Positions 8,788-17,789 are shown, counted from the first letter of the stretch. The stretch: DNA of 64,000 nucleotides from Mesorhizobium qingshengii (GCF_900103325.1 NZ_FMXM01000021.1:1-64000), one strand, 5' to 3'. Program-made: numbers and translations. Notes: a model not told the origin generated them from the letters alone.

Positions 8788-8859
8788 GCGGGGCCTCGAA
8801 TTGGCAGCGCCAAGCTAGCACGGACAATCGAGGCGTACAGCCGCGAGCTGACGATCAGA

Positions 8860-9525
8860 TCAGTGGATCGGCACCAGTCCGGCGAGCTCGCGCATGTCGT
8901 CGAACAGGATGCCGCCGGCCTTCACCAGCCCATCGCGGTCGGAATAGGGATCGCCATGATAGGAAAATACCCGCATGCCGGCGGCGATGCCGGCCTGCGT
9001 TCCGGCGACGCTATCCTCGATGACGATGCAGTCGGCGGGCGGAAAGCCCATCGTCTTCGCCGCATGCAGGAACAGGTCGGGAAATGGCTTGCCGCGCCCA
9101 ACCATGGTCGAACTGAACAGCGCGTGTTCGAACAGCGGCAACAGCCCGGTCTGACCAAGCGTGATGTGCATCTTCGACACCCTGGCCGATGTGGCGACGC
9201 AATAAGCGATGCCGGCCGCGCGCACCACTTCGATGAAGTCGTGGACGTAAGGGATGGTCTCGACCCCGTGGGCGAACAGGTCGGGCAGGCCGGCATTCCA
9301 GCGATCAACGAAATCGGCGCCGAGCCTGACGCCGGTCTCTGCCTCGATCTCCTTTTGCACCGATGCCATGCTGCGGCCGGAGAAGTTCTTGCGGCAATAT
9401 TCGAAGCTTGTCGGATAACCGGCGGCGGTCAGCCATTCGGCGAGGCGTCGATTGGCGAGGTTCTCCGTATCGACCAGGATCCCGTCGCAGTCGAAGATAA
9501 CGAGTTTTGGCAGGGCCCCATGCAT
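8860..9525 (-). CDS. HAD-family phosphatase (beta-phosphoglucomutase-like)
   Basis: The 221-residue enzyme is a HAD hydrolase of the subfamily IA type. Motif I is VIFDCDGILVDTE (nucleophile and acid/base Asp), motif II is the Thr/Ser of ATSARVSK, motif III is the Lys of GRGKPFPDLF, and motif IV is VIEDSVAGTQAG. The helical cap lies at about 20-85. Substrates in this family are small phosphosugars or nucleotides. Its ATG overlaps the dut stop by one base (TGATG at 9523-9527), so the two are translationally coupled. A role in cleaning up nucleotide or sugar phosphates beside dUTPase is an inference. Confidence 0.85.
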   Translation of the reverse strand: MHGALPKLVIFDCDGILVDTENLANRRLAEWLTAAGYPTSFEYCRKNFSGRSMASVQKEIEAETGVRLGADFVDRWNAGLPDLFAHGVETIPYVHDFIEVVRAAGIAYCVATSARVSKMHITLGQTGLLPLFEHALFSSTMVGRGKPFPDLFLHAAKTMGFPPADCIVIEDSVAGTQAGIAAGMRVFSYHGDPYSDRDGLVKAGGILFDDMRELAGLVPIH

Positions 9526-10010
9526 CAGGCGGTGCCGGTCGATCCGAACCCGCCCGAGCCACGTGCCGTTCCGCCGGCCAAGGTGCGTTCTTCCACCGCT
9601 GCTTGCGTCACCGCCGCGAAAACGATCTGGGCGATGCGCATGCCGCGCGTCACCGCGAAATCCTCGTCGCCGAGATTGATCAGCAGCACCTTCACCTCGC
9701 CGCGATAGTCGCTGTCGATGGTGCCGGGCGTGTTGAGAACGGTAAGGCCATGCTTGAAAGCAAGCCCCGAACGTGGCCGCACCTGGCCTTCCATGCCTTC
9801 CGGAATTTCCAGGATCAGCCCGGTCGGCACCAAAGCACGTTTGCCCGGCAGGATCAGCAGCGGCCGGTCGTCGGGCACCGCGGCCCGCAAATCCATGCCG
9901 GCGGCGCCGGTGCTTTCATAGGCGGGGAGAGGAAGCCCTTCACCGTGCGGCAACCTGACGAAGCCGACGGACGGACCGATGACGGAGGGAGTGTGGAGGG
10001 CTGCGCGCAT
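9525..10010 (-). CDS. dut: Deoxyuridine 5'-triphosphate nucleotidohydrolase (dUTPase)
   Basis: The 161-residue enzyme hydrolyses dUTP to dUMP and pyrophosphate, which keeps uracil out of DNA and feeds dTMP synthesis. All five trimeric dUTPase motifs are present: AAGMDLRA, PRSGLA, NTPGTIDSDYRGEV, RIAQIVF and the C-terminal P-loop-like RGSGGFGSTG. Length and motif order are normal. It leads a two-gene unit with the HAD phosphatase. Confidence 0.96.
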   Translation of the reverse strand: MRAALHTPSVIGPSVGFVRLPHGEGLPLPAYESTGAAGMDLRAAVPDDRPLLILPGKRALVPTGLILEIPEGMEGQVRPRSGLAFKHGLTVLNTPGTIDSDYRGEVKVLLINLGDEDFAVTRGMRIAQIVFAAVTQAAVEERTLAGGTARGSGGFGSTGTA

Positions 10011-10095
10011 AAAATCGATCCTATCGGCGCGAACCGCGATTCGGTCAACTCAACCGCAATGCTATCAACGGCTTTCTTTGTGGCATCACCGTGAT

Positions 10096-10584
10096 CTAGC
10101 GTAGTTCCATCGGAACGACAGTTGTTTCCTTGATCTCCTCCATCACGAAGGAGGCGGAAACGTCCGACAGCGCCACCTTGGCGATCAGTCGCTGGTAGAG
10201 CCGGTCATAGGCCTTTACGTCGGCGACGCGGGCGCGCAGCACATAGTCGAGGTCACCGGACATGCGATAGACGCCGGTGATCTCGGGAAGGCCGGTCACC
10301 GCCGCCCGGAATTTCTGCAACCAGTCCGGATCGTGGTTGGACGTGCGGATCAGGATGAACACCGAAAGGCCAAGCCCGAGCTTGTCGGCATCGACCAGCG
10401 CCACCCGCCCGGTGATGACGCCATCCTCCTCCAACCGCTTGACCCGGCGCCAGCAGGCATTGCGCGACAAGGCCACCCGTTCCGACAGCTGGTCGACGGA
10501 GAGTGTGCCGTCGCGTTGCAATTCGGTCAGCAATTTTCGGTCGATTTCGTCGATTTCCAGCGCCATGTGGGATGTTTGTCCCAT
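10096..10584 (-). CDS. Lrp/AsnC family transcriptional regulator
   Basis: The 162-residue protein has an N-terminal helix-turn-helix (IDRKLLTELQRDGTLSVDQL, then SRNACWRRVKRLEEDGVI) and a C-terminal RAM ligand-binding domain (FILIRTSNHDP, GVYRMSGDLDYVLRARV). Such proteins bind amino acids and form octamers. The ATG at 10566 (MALEID) is an equally good start. It is divergent from the DUF6356-amidotransferase pair, so these may be its targets along with itself; no operator was recognised. Confidence 0.9.
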   Translation of the reverse strand: MGQTSHMALEIDEIDRKLLTELQRDGTLSVDQLSERVALSRNACWRRVKRLEEDGVITGRVALVDADKLGLGLSVFILIRTSNHDPDWLQKFRAAVTGLPEITGVYRMSGDLDYVLRARVADVKAYDRLYQRLIAKVALSDVSASFVMEEIKETTVVPMELR

Positions 10585-10681
10585 GAAATGGCCGAATACA
10601 AGGACATTTTGAGACCAATGAACCTGCGAAGCATGTCAGGATACTTACCATCAGGAACCCAAGCGCTGAAGGGGAATCAGC

Positions 10682-10936
10682 ATGTCGGCAGGGCTCGCAA
10701 GGATTTTCACCTCTCATCCGGCCAAGGTCGGCGAAACCTATTTCGGCCACATGGCCTTTGCCGCCTGGTTCTCGTCGCGGTTGCTGATGGCGGCGGGTGC
10801 CGCGCTCGTTCACGCTTTCTTGCCATTTCTGTTTGAGACTACCGCCAGCCGAATCGTTCGCGAGCTTTACGAGCGGACGCACAACAGAGGCAAACACGCG
10901 ATCAAGGAGCCTGCGGCTCTCATGGATCGCGCCTAG
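10682..10936 (+). CDS. DUF6356 family protein
   Basis: The 84-residue product matches small alphaproteobacterial DUF6356 proteins: FTSHPAKVGETYFGHMAFA, then one hydrophobic stretch (about 28-50) ending in HAFLPFLFETTAS and a basic tail. It is probably a small inner-membrane protein; its function is unknown. GGGGAATCAGC precedes the ATG. The class II amidotransferase gene starts 15 bp downstream, so they are likely co-transcribed. Confidence 0.8.
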   Translation: MSAGLARIFTSHPAKVGETYFGHMAFAAWFSSRLLMAAGAALVHAFLPFLFETTASRIVRELYERTHNRGKHAIKEPAALMDRA

Positions 10937-10951
10937 AGAACGGTTGATGCG

Positions 10952-11749
10952 ATGTGCCGGTGGGCGGCCTATCTTGGTGAAGCGGTCTTTCTCGAAGACA
11001 TCCTCACGGCGCCCTGTCACTCGCTGATCGCCCAGAGCCATTGCGCTCAGGAAGCAAAATCGCCGACCAATGGCGACGGTTTTGGCCTTGCCTGGTATGG
11101 CGACCGGCCCGAACCGGGTCACTATCGCGACATCCTGCCCGCCTGGTCGGACCCCAATCTGAAAAGCCTGTGCCGGCAGATCAAGTCCGGCCTGTTCCTT
11201 GCCCATGTGCGGGCGTCGACGGGTGGCGCCACCAGCCGCATGAACTGCCATCCCTTCATCTCAGGCCGCTGGTCGTTCATGCACAATGGTCAGATCGGCG
11301 GCTTTGAAAAGATCCGCCGGGCGCTGGAGAACTCGCTCTGCGACGCCGTTTTCGACCAGCGCGAAGGCACCACCGATTCCGAATTGTTCTTCCTGCTGCT
11401 GATCGACGAAGGATTGGCCACCGATCCGCAAGGCGCCGTGTCCCGTGCCACCAGCCGGGTGCTCGAAGCCTCGCGCCGAGCCGGGCTCGAGCCGGCGCTG
11501 AAACTCACTGCCGCCTTCTCGGATGGGCAAGCACTGCATGCGGTGCGTTACGCCACCGACGCTCATGCGCCGACGCTCTACACCTCCGTCTTGCGCCGGG
11601 GCGGCCGCTGCATCGTTTCCGAACCCTTCGATCGCGAGGGTGGCGACTGGCAGGCGATCCCGCCGTCGAGCTTCGTCACCATGACCAGGGATGGCATCAC
11701 CATTCGCCCCTTTGCCCCTTCCGCGGCGAAGCTGGCGCTGGTCGGATAG
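10952..11749 (+). CDS. Class II glutamine amidotransferase (YafJ/EgtC-like)
   Basis: The 265-residue product is an Ntn-type amidotransferase. Cys2 (MCRWAAYLG) becomes the N-terminal nucleophile after Met removal. HVRASTGG, NCHPFISGRWSFMHNGQI and TDSELFFLLL are the glutamine-binding and active-site motifs of the YafJ/GATase_6 group. No synthetase domain is attached. Relatives include EgtC, which trims gamma-glutamyl groups in ergothioneine synthesis, but no egtB/D genes are nearby, so the substrate is open. Confidence 0.85.
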   Translation: MCRWAAYLGEAVFLEDILTAPCHSLIAQSHCAQEAKSPTNGDGFGLAWYGDRPEPGHYRDILPAWSDPNLKSLCRQIKSGLFLAHVRASTGGATSRMNCHPFISGRWSFMHNGQIGGFEKIRRALENSLCDAVFDQREGTTDSELFFLLLIDEGLATDPQGAVSRATSRVLEASRRAGLEPALKLTAAFSDGQALHAVRYATDAHAPTLYTSVLRRGGRCIVSEPFDREGGDWQAIPPSSFVTMTRDGITIRPFAPSAAKLALVG

Positions 11750-11791
11750 TCTTTCAGCTTTTTTATTTTGCGGCAACGTCGCGTTCCTTCG

Positions 11792-11947
11792 CGCCCCCCT
11801 CTGTCCTGCCGGACATCTCCCCCACAAGGAGGGAGATTAGCAGCTTCGAAGCTTCGCCAGTCTTGCAACGTTGGAGATTGGCGAAAGCCGGGATGACGGC
11901 AATCTCCCCACCCGTGGGGGAGATGTCCGGCAGGACAGAGGGGGGCG
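11792..11947. repeat. Long palindromic intergenic repeat, family 1 copy B
   Basis: The 34 bases 11792-11825 are a perfect inverted copy of 11914-11947. The arms start CGCCCCCCTCTGTCCTGCC and continue through GGACATCTCCCCCAC. Around 90 bp separate them. The arms are the same as those of the copy at 3861-4096. The whole gap 11750-12089 contains this element, a short AT-containing spacer, and then the amidase leader. Confidence 0.9.
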
Positions 11948-12089
11948 ACGTAGCGCGCGGACTTCGACAGTTCCAGCTGCACAATTCCGATCAAGCGCGG
12001 CCGATGCTCGAATGCTCAACTTGGCTTGAAGTCGCGCCGCCGTCCGCCATCTTGATCAGGGCGAGTGCGGCCAAGGCGGAGCCTTGAGC

Positions 12090-13457
12090 ATGGACATCGT
12101 CTTTTCCTCAACCGTCGATCTCGCCGCCGCGATCGCCGCGCGGAAAATCTCCGCCGTGGAAGTACTTGACGCGCATCTGGCGCAGATCGACAGGCACAAT
12201 GGGGCGGTCAACGCCGTCATTTCGCTCGACAGGCAAGGGGCTCGCGAGCGCGCAAAGAAGGCGGACGCGGCGCTGGCGCGCAGCGAGGCGCTCGGGCCGC
12301 TGCATGGCGTGCCGTTCACGCTGAAGGACATGCACCAGACATCTGGCATGAAAACCACGGTCGGCTTTCCGCCCTTCGCCGACTATGTCGCGAGGCACGA
12401 CAGTCCGGTCGTCGCCCGGCTGAAGGCGGCCGGCGGCGTGCTGATGGCCAAGACCAATGTCGCGACCATGCTGTCGGACTGGCAGTCGAACAATCCGCTG
12501 TTCGGCCGCACCGGCAATCCGTGGGACCCCCAGCGCACCGCCGGCGGTTCCAGCGGTGGTGCGGCGGCGGCGCTTTGCGCCGGGATGACGCCGTTCGATG
12601 TCGGCACCGACATGCAGGATTCGATCCGCCTGCCGGCTGCTTTCTGCGGCGTCTATGGGCTCAAACCGACGGAGCATCGTGTCTCGCTGGCCGGCGCCTT
12701 CCCCGATCCAGGTGGTGCCGCGCGCAGCGTGCGGCTGATGTCCTGCCTCGGCCCGCTGGCGCGCAGCGTGGAAGATTTGTCGTTGATCTATCAAATCATC
12801 GCCGGGCCGGACGGGAGCGATACCGATCTTGCGCCGGTGCCGGTCGAAGCCATGCCAAAGCTCGACCTCAAGACCTTGCGCATTGCCGTCGCGCCGCCCT
12901 TTCCAGGCTTCCCGGTGGCCGGCGATATCAGTGCCGCGCTCGAAAGTCTCGCAAAGCAGCTGCAATCGGCAGGTGCGATCGTCGAGGAAGCGAAACCGCC
13001 CAAGCTCGATCTGCACGACGATCTGGAGCAGGGCGGCGCGTTGATCGGCATGATGATGGAAGCCGCGCAGCCGCCGGAGCAACCGACGCCGGTATCGCGC
13101 TGGTTCGAGGCGCTCGCCCGCCGTGACAGATCCACTCTCGCCTGGGACCGGTTTTTCGAAAGCTGGGACGCCTTGCTCTGCCCGGTCGCCATGACCACGG
13201 CCTTCCCGCATTGCGAGCCGGGCACGCCGATCAAGGTCGACGGCAAGGAGCAGAGCTACTGGCTGCTGCCCGCCTATGGCGCGGTCTTCAACTACAGCGG
13301 CCATCCCGCGCTTTCGCTGCCGTGCGGGCAGGACAGCGACGGCCTGCCGATCGGACTGCAACTGGTCGGCAAACGCTGGTCGGAGTCGCGGCTGCTCGGC
13401 ATTGCGGCGGCGATCGAGCCGCTCACCGGCGGTTTTCGCCGTCCGCCAGCCTATTGA
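12090..13457 (+). CDS. Amidase (amidase-signature family)
   Basis: The 455-residue enzyme should hydrolyse a carboxamide by the Ser-cisSer-Lys mechanism. The catalytic Lys is in FTLKDMHQTSGM. The Gly/Ser-rich loop is TAGGSSGGAAAALCAGM. The nucleophile Ser is in DMQDSIRLPAAFCGVYGLKP. The usual GGS before IR is QDS here: the Ser stays, but the Gly pair of the oxyanion region is changed. The ATG at 12090 has GGCGGAG about nine bases upstream, better than the TTG six bases earlier. It is followed by a convergent FAD oxidoreductase gene that overlaps its end by seven bases. The substrate is unknown. Confidence 0.85.
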   Translation: MDIVFSSTVDLAAAIAARKISAVEVLDAHLAQIDRHNGAVNAVISLDRQGARERAKKADAALARSEALGPLHGVPFTLKDMHQTSGMKTTVGFPPFADYVARHDSPVVARLKAAGGVLMAKTNVATMLSDWQSNNPLFGRTGNPWDPQRTAGGSSGGAAAALCAGMTPFDVGTDMQDSIRLPAAFCGVYGLKPTEHRVSLAGAFPDPGGAARSVRLMSCLGPLARSVEDLSLIYQIIAGPDGSDTDLAPVPVEAMPKLDLKTLRIAVAPPFPGFPVAGDISAALESLAKQLQSAGAIVEEAKPPKLDLHDDLEQGGALIGMMMEAAQPPEQPTPVSRWFEALARRDRSTLAWDRFFESWDALLCPVAMTTAFPHCEPGTPIKVDGKEQSYWLLPAYGAVFNYSGHPALSLPCGQDSDGLPIGLQLVGKRWSESRLLGIAAAIEPLTGGFRRPPAY

Positions 13458-14518
13458 GCGAAGCGCGACAACCCGTATGGGGCAAGCAGCGGGTCGCGCT
13501 CGCCGTCGAGGATTTCCCGGGTGGCGAACAGGCCGACGGCCGGCGCCAGTGTGATGCCCGAATGCATGACCGCGACATAGAGCCCGTCCATGCCCTCGGC
13601 GCGGCCTATGATCGGAAAGCCGTCGATCGGCGTCGGCCGGTAGCCGACGGTGTGGAAATCCAGTTCCAGCCCGTCGCCGCCGCGCAGCATGGTTTTCATA
13701 GCCGCGAACAGCTCGCGGGCGGTGGCTTGCGGATCCATGCCGGGATCGGCGCCGCCGAAATCCGAGCCGGCGATGATGCGGCCCTCCGCCGTCTGGCGCA
13801 TGTGCAGCCGGTCGGCCAGCACAAGCCCGTTGAGCAGTTTTTCGTAAGGCCGCGAATGGACGATCAGCCCGGGCGGTGTCTCGATCGGCAAGTTGATGCC
13901 GGCTGTCGCGGCAATATCCGGCGAGCCGACGCCGGCCGCGATCACCACCTCGTCGGCGGCAACCAGGCCGTGCGATGTGTCCACGCCGGTAATTCTGCCT
14001 TCGGTCTGGACCAGCGCCGTGACCGTGCTGGCGATGATACGCCCCCCGCGCCGTTCGGCGTCAGCCAGCAACGCTTTCGTGGCCGCGACCGGCTCCGCAA
14101 CACCCTCCTCGGCGACATGCAAGGCGGCATCCGGAAGCTCCATGAGATTGGGCTCGATGCGCGCCGCCCTGGCGCGGTCGACGCGCTCGATGCCATAGCC
14201 CCAGGATGAATGCTCTCTGGCATAGGTTACCATATCGGCGGCCGACAGATCCCAGCATAGGCCGCCGCACCAGGCGAGCGGCAGGCCTGGCAGGTCCAGC
14301 GCCAGTCGCGACCATTCGGCCATGGCGCGCGTCCGCAGCCGGAAATACGGCTCCGGATTGCCCCAGCTGGCATTGATCCAGGCAAACGAATTCGGCGTCG
14401 CGACGCCGCCGGCAGCACCGTCGGTGATCACCGTCACCCGCGCGCCCGCCTTGCTTAGATGCCACGCGATGGAGGCACCGATGATGCCGGCGCCGATGAC
14501 GATGATTTTCTTGCTCAT
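13451..14518 (-). CDS. FAD-dependent oxidoreductase (DAO family)
   Basis: The 355-residue flavoenzyme belongs to the D-amino-acid oxidase/glycine oxidase fold. IIVIGAGIIGASIAWHLSKA is the N-terminal dinucleotide-binding loop. The centre has the VVIAAGVGSPDIA motif, and the end has the FAD-contacting TVGYRPTPIDGFPIIG and MHSGITLAPAVG. Substrates of this family are amino acids or secondary amines, oxidised to imines. I chose the ATG at 14516-14518 (MSKKII). It sits tail to tail with the amidase gene, so they are not one operon. Confidence 0.85.
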   Translation of the reverse strand: MSKKIIVIGAGIIGASIAWHLSKAGARVTVITDGAAGGVATPNSFAWINASWGNPEPYFRLRTRAMAEWSRLALDLPGLPLAWCGGLCWDLSAADMVTYAREHSSWGYGIERVDRARAARIEPNLMELPDAALHVAEEGVAEPVAATKALLADAERRGGRIIASTVTALVQTEGRITGVDTSHGLVAADEVVIAAGVGSPDIAATAGINLPIETPPGLIVHSRPYEKLLNGLVLADRLHMRQTAEGRIIAGSDFGGADPGMDPQATARELFAAMKTMLRGGDGLELDFHTVGYRPTPIDGFPIIGRAEGMDGLYVAVMHSGITLAPAVGLFATREILDGERDPLLAPYGLSRFAQ

Positions 14519-14587
14519 GCTGGTCCTCTGCCGAATGGGCATCTTCTGATGACATCACGGCGGGCATATCTCAATAGTGGGGAAGGC

Positions 14588-16423
14588 TCATCCACCTGGA
14601 TGCGTTCTCGGTAATGGTTGTGCCGTTTCTTTCGTCGCGCCAGCGAGCAGCGTCCGCAGCTCGTCGCACCGCCTCAGCAGCCGTGGCGAGTCGACTTTCC
14701 TTGCGACCGCCAGGACGGTGCCAAGCTCCAGCTCGGCGCCCGTGTGATCGCCCAGTTGAATAAGCAAAACTGCTAGCGACAGCCGGGCATCGGCGGCATT
14801 GATCGGCGAACCGATCTCGTTCCAGCGCGCGCAGGCGACTTGCAGTTCTCGGGCGGCTTCGGCCAATCGGTCTTCTCGTGTAAAGAGCTCGGCCTTGGCC
14901 ACCGCCGTGAGCGCCCGGATCGATGCCATCGGCCAGCGTTGCGGCTGCTTCTCCAGCTCGGCGATGACCTCCTTCGCGCGCTCCGGCCGACCCGTCCGTG
15001 CCGCCACCTTGGCCAGCGTGGCGAGAATGAGACCCTTGCGCTGCAGGGTCGGCCAGCCGTTCCCGACAAGGGATCGCTCGAGAGAGGCGAAAGCAGCCTC
15101 GGCCTGTCCCTGCTCCAGTTGCAGGAGTGCAAGGCCGGGCTGGGGGTCCCAGCCTGCAGCATGGGACGCGCGATAGGCCGCTTCCGCCTCGGCGAGATCT
15201 CCGGCGGAGAGATGAATGTCGCCAAGAACGCGCAATGCATCGCCCGTCGCCCAGGGTGCGTCCAGAGCAAGCTGTTCGAGAGCCGCGCGCACCAGTGCCT
15301 CGGCCTCCTTCAGCGTGCCGTGCACCCCGAGCACCTCGGCCCGATGCAGCCGGCAAGAGCCGGACAGGTCCTCGAGCCCATGTCCCTTGCACCAGCTTTC
15401 ATAGCCGAGCGTCCACTGGTTGGCTCTCGCCCAGTCGCCGAAATTCCGGCAGGCCCAAAGAATGTTGCAATAGAGGATACCGCCAACGATCGGATCGATG
15501 TCGCTGGACAGGCCGAGGGCGGCTGCGAAGTCCTGGTCTTCTTCACCTGACTTGGTTTCACCGAGGCAAAGCTTGAAGAAGCCGCGATAGATGAGACCGA
15601 GCGATTCAACGACAGGATCTTCGAGTTGTTTGCCAACTTCGAAGGCTTGCTCGGCCAGCGCCAGCGCCTGCTCGGGCTCGGCTTCCGCTCCCATGATGCG
15701 CGCCCCCATCCAGCACCAGAGGCCCTGTTCCCGGCTGTCGGTGGCCGTATCGATCAACTGGGCAGCGCGCTTGTGCCAGCCTTTGGCCACCGCGAGCTCC
15801 CCTCTCTCAAGGTGGATTCTCGCAAGCGTGATTGCCGGGGAAGCCGCCCGCAGACGTTGTCCGGCAGTGTTGTATGCCGCGACCGCACGCGTCAGGAGCG
15901 GAATGGCTTCGGCCGGTCGTCCCATGCATTCCAGGGCCAGTCCCCATTCCTCGAGATCGGAGGTGAGAAGCTGCTGAGCGGCATCCGCTTCGGCGAACAA
16001 GGTCGCGGCTTCCTGCCATTTCCTGGCCGTCGCTGCCGTTCTTGCACGCAAGATCTGTGACCCGGGACTCGAAGGAGCGGCGCCCGGATCGACCGGGCTC
16101 GTGCTCCGATCGGAAACGGTCGGCGGATCGAGGCAGATCCGGTAGCCGAACCGCGGCAGGTTGCGCAGTGCCGTTTCCATGCTGCCTTGGCGCAGAACGC
16201 TGCGGGCAAGGCTGGCCACGCGCTGCAGCGAGGCCTCGGTCACCGTGACGCCCGGCCACAGCGTTTCAAGCAACTCGTCCTTGCTCAAAGCCCGGTTTTG
16301 ATGACGCAGAAGGATGGCAAGGAAATCGAACACCAGAGGCTGCACGTCGATCTCTCTGTCGGCGAGACGAAGGCCGCGAGAATCCTCGTTCAGCACGAAA
16401 TTGCCGAAGCAATAAACTCCCAT
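14588..16423 (-). CDS. Winged-helix (CadC/OmpR-type) regulator with TPR domain
   Basis: The 611-residue protein has an N-terminal Trans_reg_C winged helix (about 1-100): LADREIDVQPLVFDFLAILL, LSKDELLETLWPGVTVTEAS and the wing NLPRFGYRI. A linker (about 100-130) leads to a long helical TPR-like array without an obvious enzyme domain. There is no transmembrane segment, unlike CadC itself. GGAGG ten bases before the ATG at 16421-16423 supports this start over a TTG at 16447. It is divergent from the DUF4242/exported/DUF1127 gene group, which is its most likely target. Signal unknown. Confidence 0.8.
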   Translation of the reverse strand: MGVYCFGNFVLNEDSRGLRLADREIDVQPLVFDFLAILLRHQNRALSKDELLETLWPGVTVTEASLQRVASLARSVLRQGSMETALRNLPRFGYRICLDPPTVSDRSTSPVDPGAAPSSPGSQILRARTAATARKWQEAATLFAEADAAQQLLTSDLEEWGLALECMGRPAEAIPLLTRAVAAYNTAGQRLRAASPAITLARIHLERGELAVAKGWHKRAAQLIDTATDSREQGLWCWMGARIMGAEAEPEQALALAEQAFEVGKQLEDPVVESLGLIYRGFFKLCLGETKSGEEDQDFAAALGLSSDIDPIVGGILYCNILWACRNFGDWARANQWTLGYESWCKGHGLEDLSGSCRLHRAEVLGVHGTLKEAEALVRAALEQLALDAPWATGDALRVLGDIHLSAGDLAEAEAAYRASHAAGWDPQPGLALLQLEQGQAEAAFASLERSLVGNGWPTLQRKGLILATLAKVAARTGRPERAKEVIAELEKQPQRWPMASIRALTAVAKAELFTREDRLAEAARELQVACARWNEIGSPINAADARLSLAVLLIQLGDHTGAELELGTVLAVARKVDSPRLLRRCDELRTLLAGATKETAQPLPRTHPGG

Positions 16424-16624
16424 CGGCAGAATTCCCTCCAGCGACAACGCAAAGGATCAGAAGAAGATAAGGGCGGCGTAAGGACTGTCGGCCGCCCCTC
16501 CTGTCATTCTCCGTCTGCCTGGCGAGCCAAGCTGCACTTTAACGCAGCAGCCCCAGGGATGTCACCGGCAGCGACATGGTCGCCCGTCCGACGGCATTTG
16601 AACCCCAGACAAGGAGACTACGAA

Positions 16625-16906
16625 ATGCACAAGTACATCATCGAAAGGGAAATTCCCAAGGTCGGCACTTTCGAGCGCGCGCAGCTTCGCGACGCGTCCA
16701 AGGCCTCGAACGCCGTCCTCGCCGAACTCGGCCCGGAAATTCAGTGGGTCGAATCCTTCGTCGCCGACGACAAGACGTTCTGCGTCTATCTCGCCAAGGA
16801 CGAAGCGATCATCCAGCGCCACGCCAAGATGAGCGGATTCCCGGCGACGAAGATCACACAGGTGAAGCGCCTGTTCGATCCGACGACGGCGTACGCCAGC
16901 GCCTGA
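16625..16906 (+). CDS. DUF4242 family small protein
   Basis: The 93-residue product resembles DUF4242 proteins (ferredoxin-like fold, some annotated as nickel-binding): MHKYIIEREIPKVGTF, IQWVESFVADDKTFCVYLA and the closing VKRLFDPTTA. CAAGGAGACTACGAA gives a strong ribosome site. It is the first gene of a tight plus-strand group with the exported protein 16 bp downstream. Function unknown; a metal-related role is only a family hint. Confidence 0.75.
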   Translation: MHKYIIEREIPKVGTFERAQLRDASKASNAVLAELGPEIQWVESFVADDKTFCVYLAKDEAIIQRHAKMSGFPATKITQVKRLFDPTTAYASA

Positions 16907-16921
16907 CGCGGAGGGACGGCC

Positions 16922-17455
16922 GTGAAACTCTTCGCAAATCTCATCCTCGGCACCGCGTTGTCCGCCGGCATTTGGGCCTCCGCGCTCGCCTGCGGCTCCG
17001 CGGATGCCCATGATACGCCCGACCCGGTGCTCAACCGGTCCCGGGAAATGGCGGCCAAGTACGTCAATATCGAGGTCGCCAAGGCCGAGGGCTACCAGCA
17101 ACTCTTCGAATGCACGACGCATGACGAGCACGGCACGATGGGCATTCACTTCATCCATCCCGGCCGCGCTGGTGACGGCAAGCTGGTGCTCGGCGAGCCG
17201 GACGTGCTGACCTACGAGCCGGAATCCGATGGCACCATGCAGCTCGTCGGCATGGAGTACATCGTCTTCGAGAAGGACTGGAAGGACAAGGGCGTTCCCG
17301 AGTTCCTCGGCCGCACCCTCCAGCGCAAGACGACGGTGGGTGTCCATCCGGTGGACCCCTACTATGAGCTTCACGTCTGGCATTGGCGGCACAATCCGGC
17401 CGGCATGTTCGCCGACTGGAACCCGTATGTGAGCTGCGTACACGACCAGTCCTGA
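16922..17455 (+). CDS. Exported protein of unknown function (His/Cys-containing)
   Basis: The 177-residue product starts at a GTG with GGAGGG upstream. It has a Sec signal peptide (KLFANLILGTALSAGIWAS, cleavage likely after ALA or ADA at about 24-30). The mature part has a conserved-looking core: ECTTHDEHGTMGIHFIHP, LTYEPESDGTMQLVGMEYIV, and a His/Trp-rich end HVWHWRHNPAGMFADWNP. Several His residues and two Cys could bind metal. It looks like a periplasmic or surface protein co-expressed with the DUF4242 gene; I know no function. Confidence 0.7.
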   Translation: MKLFANLILGTALSAGIWASALACGSADAHDTPDPVLNRSREMAAKYVNIEVAKAEGYQQLFECTTHDEHGTMGIHFIHPGRAGDGKLVLGEPDVLTYEPESDGTMQLVGMEYIVFEKDWKDKGVPEFLGRTLQRKTTVGVHPVDPYYELHVWHWRHNPAGMFADWNPYVSCVHDQS

Positions 17456-17531
17456 AGCAGGCGATGCGCTGCACCTTTGGGAGGGTCATTGCATGGCCCT
17501 CCCAATCATCCATCGATCAAACAAAGGAAAC

Positions 17532-17789
17532 ATGACCATGTCAGTTCTTCGTATAGCGCCGGAATTCATCGTTGATCAGCCGGCCACTGGGCGCTCCTTC
17601 GCACTGGCCATCGCAATATACCGCCGTGGCCTTCGTGCCCTGGCCCGTATCATCCGCATTCGCGGAGATCGGGCATGGTTTGAGGACTTGCCGGACTATC
17701 TGTTGCGCGACATTGGCATCGATCGCTCCGAAATCTCCTCAGTCATCCGCTCCGGCAGCAAGGATGGTCGTGATCGTCTGTGGATTTGA
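17532..17789 (+). CDS. DUF1127 family small protein
   Basis: The 85-residue protein ends with the DUF1127 motif: a basic helix (IIRIRGDRAWFED) then LPDYLLRDIGIDRSEI. Short alphaproteobacterial proteins of this kind bind RNA or act in phosphate and carbon metabolism. AAAGGAAAC just before ATG-ACC-ATG supports the start at 17532. It is third in the group 76 bp after the exported protein. Confidence 0.85.
   Translation: MTMSVLRIAPEFIVDQPATGRSFALAIAIYRRGLRALARIIRIRGDRAWFEDLPDYLLRDIGIDRSEISSVIRSGSKDGRDRLWI

Noticed and set aside
11750..12089. Possible CRISPR-like or tRNA structure
   Set aside because: Only one inverted pair is present, with no direct repeats at regular spacing and no cloverleaf; it is the palindromic repeat.
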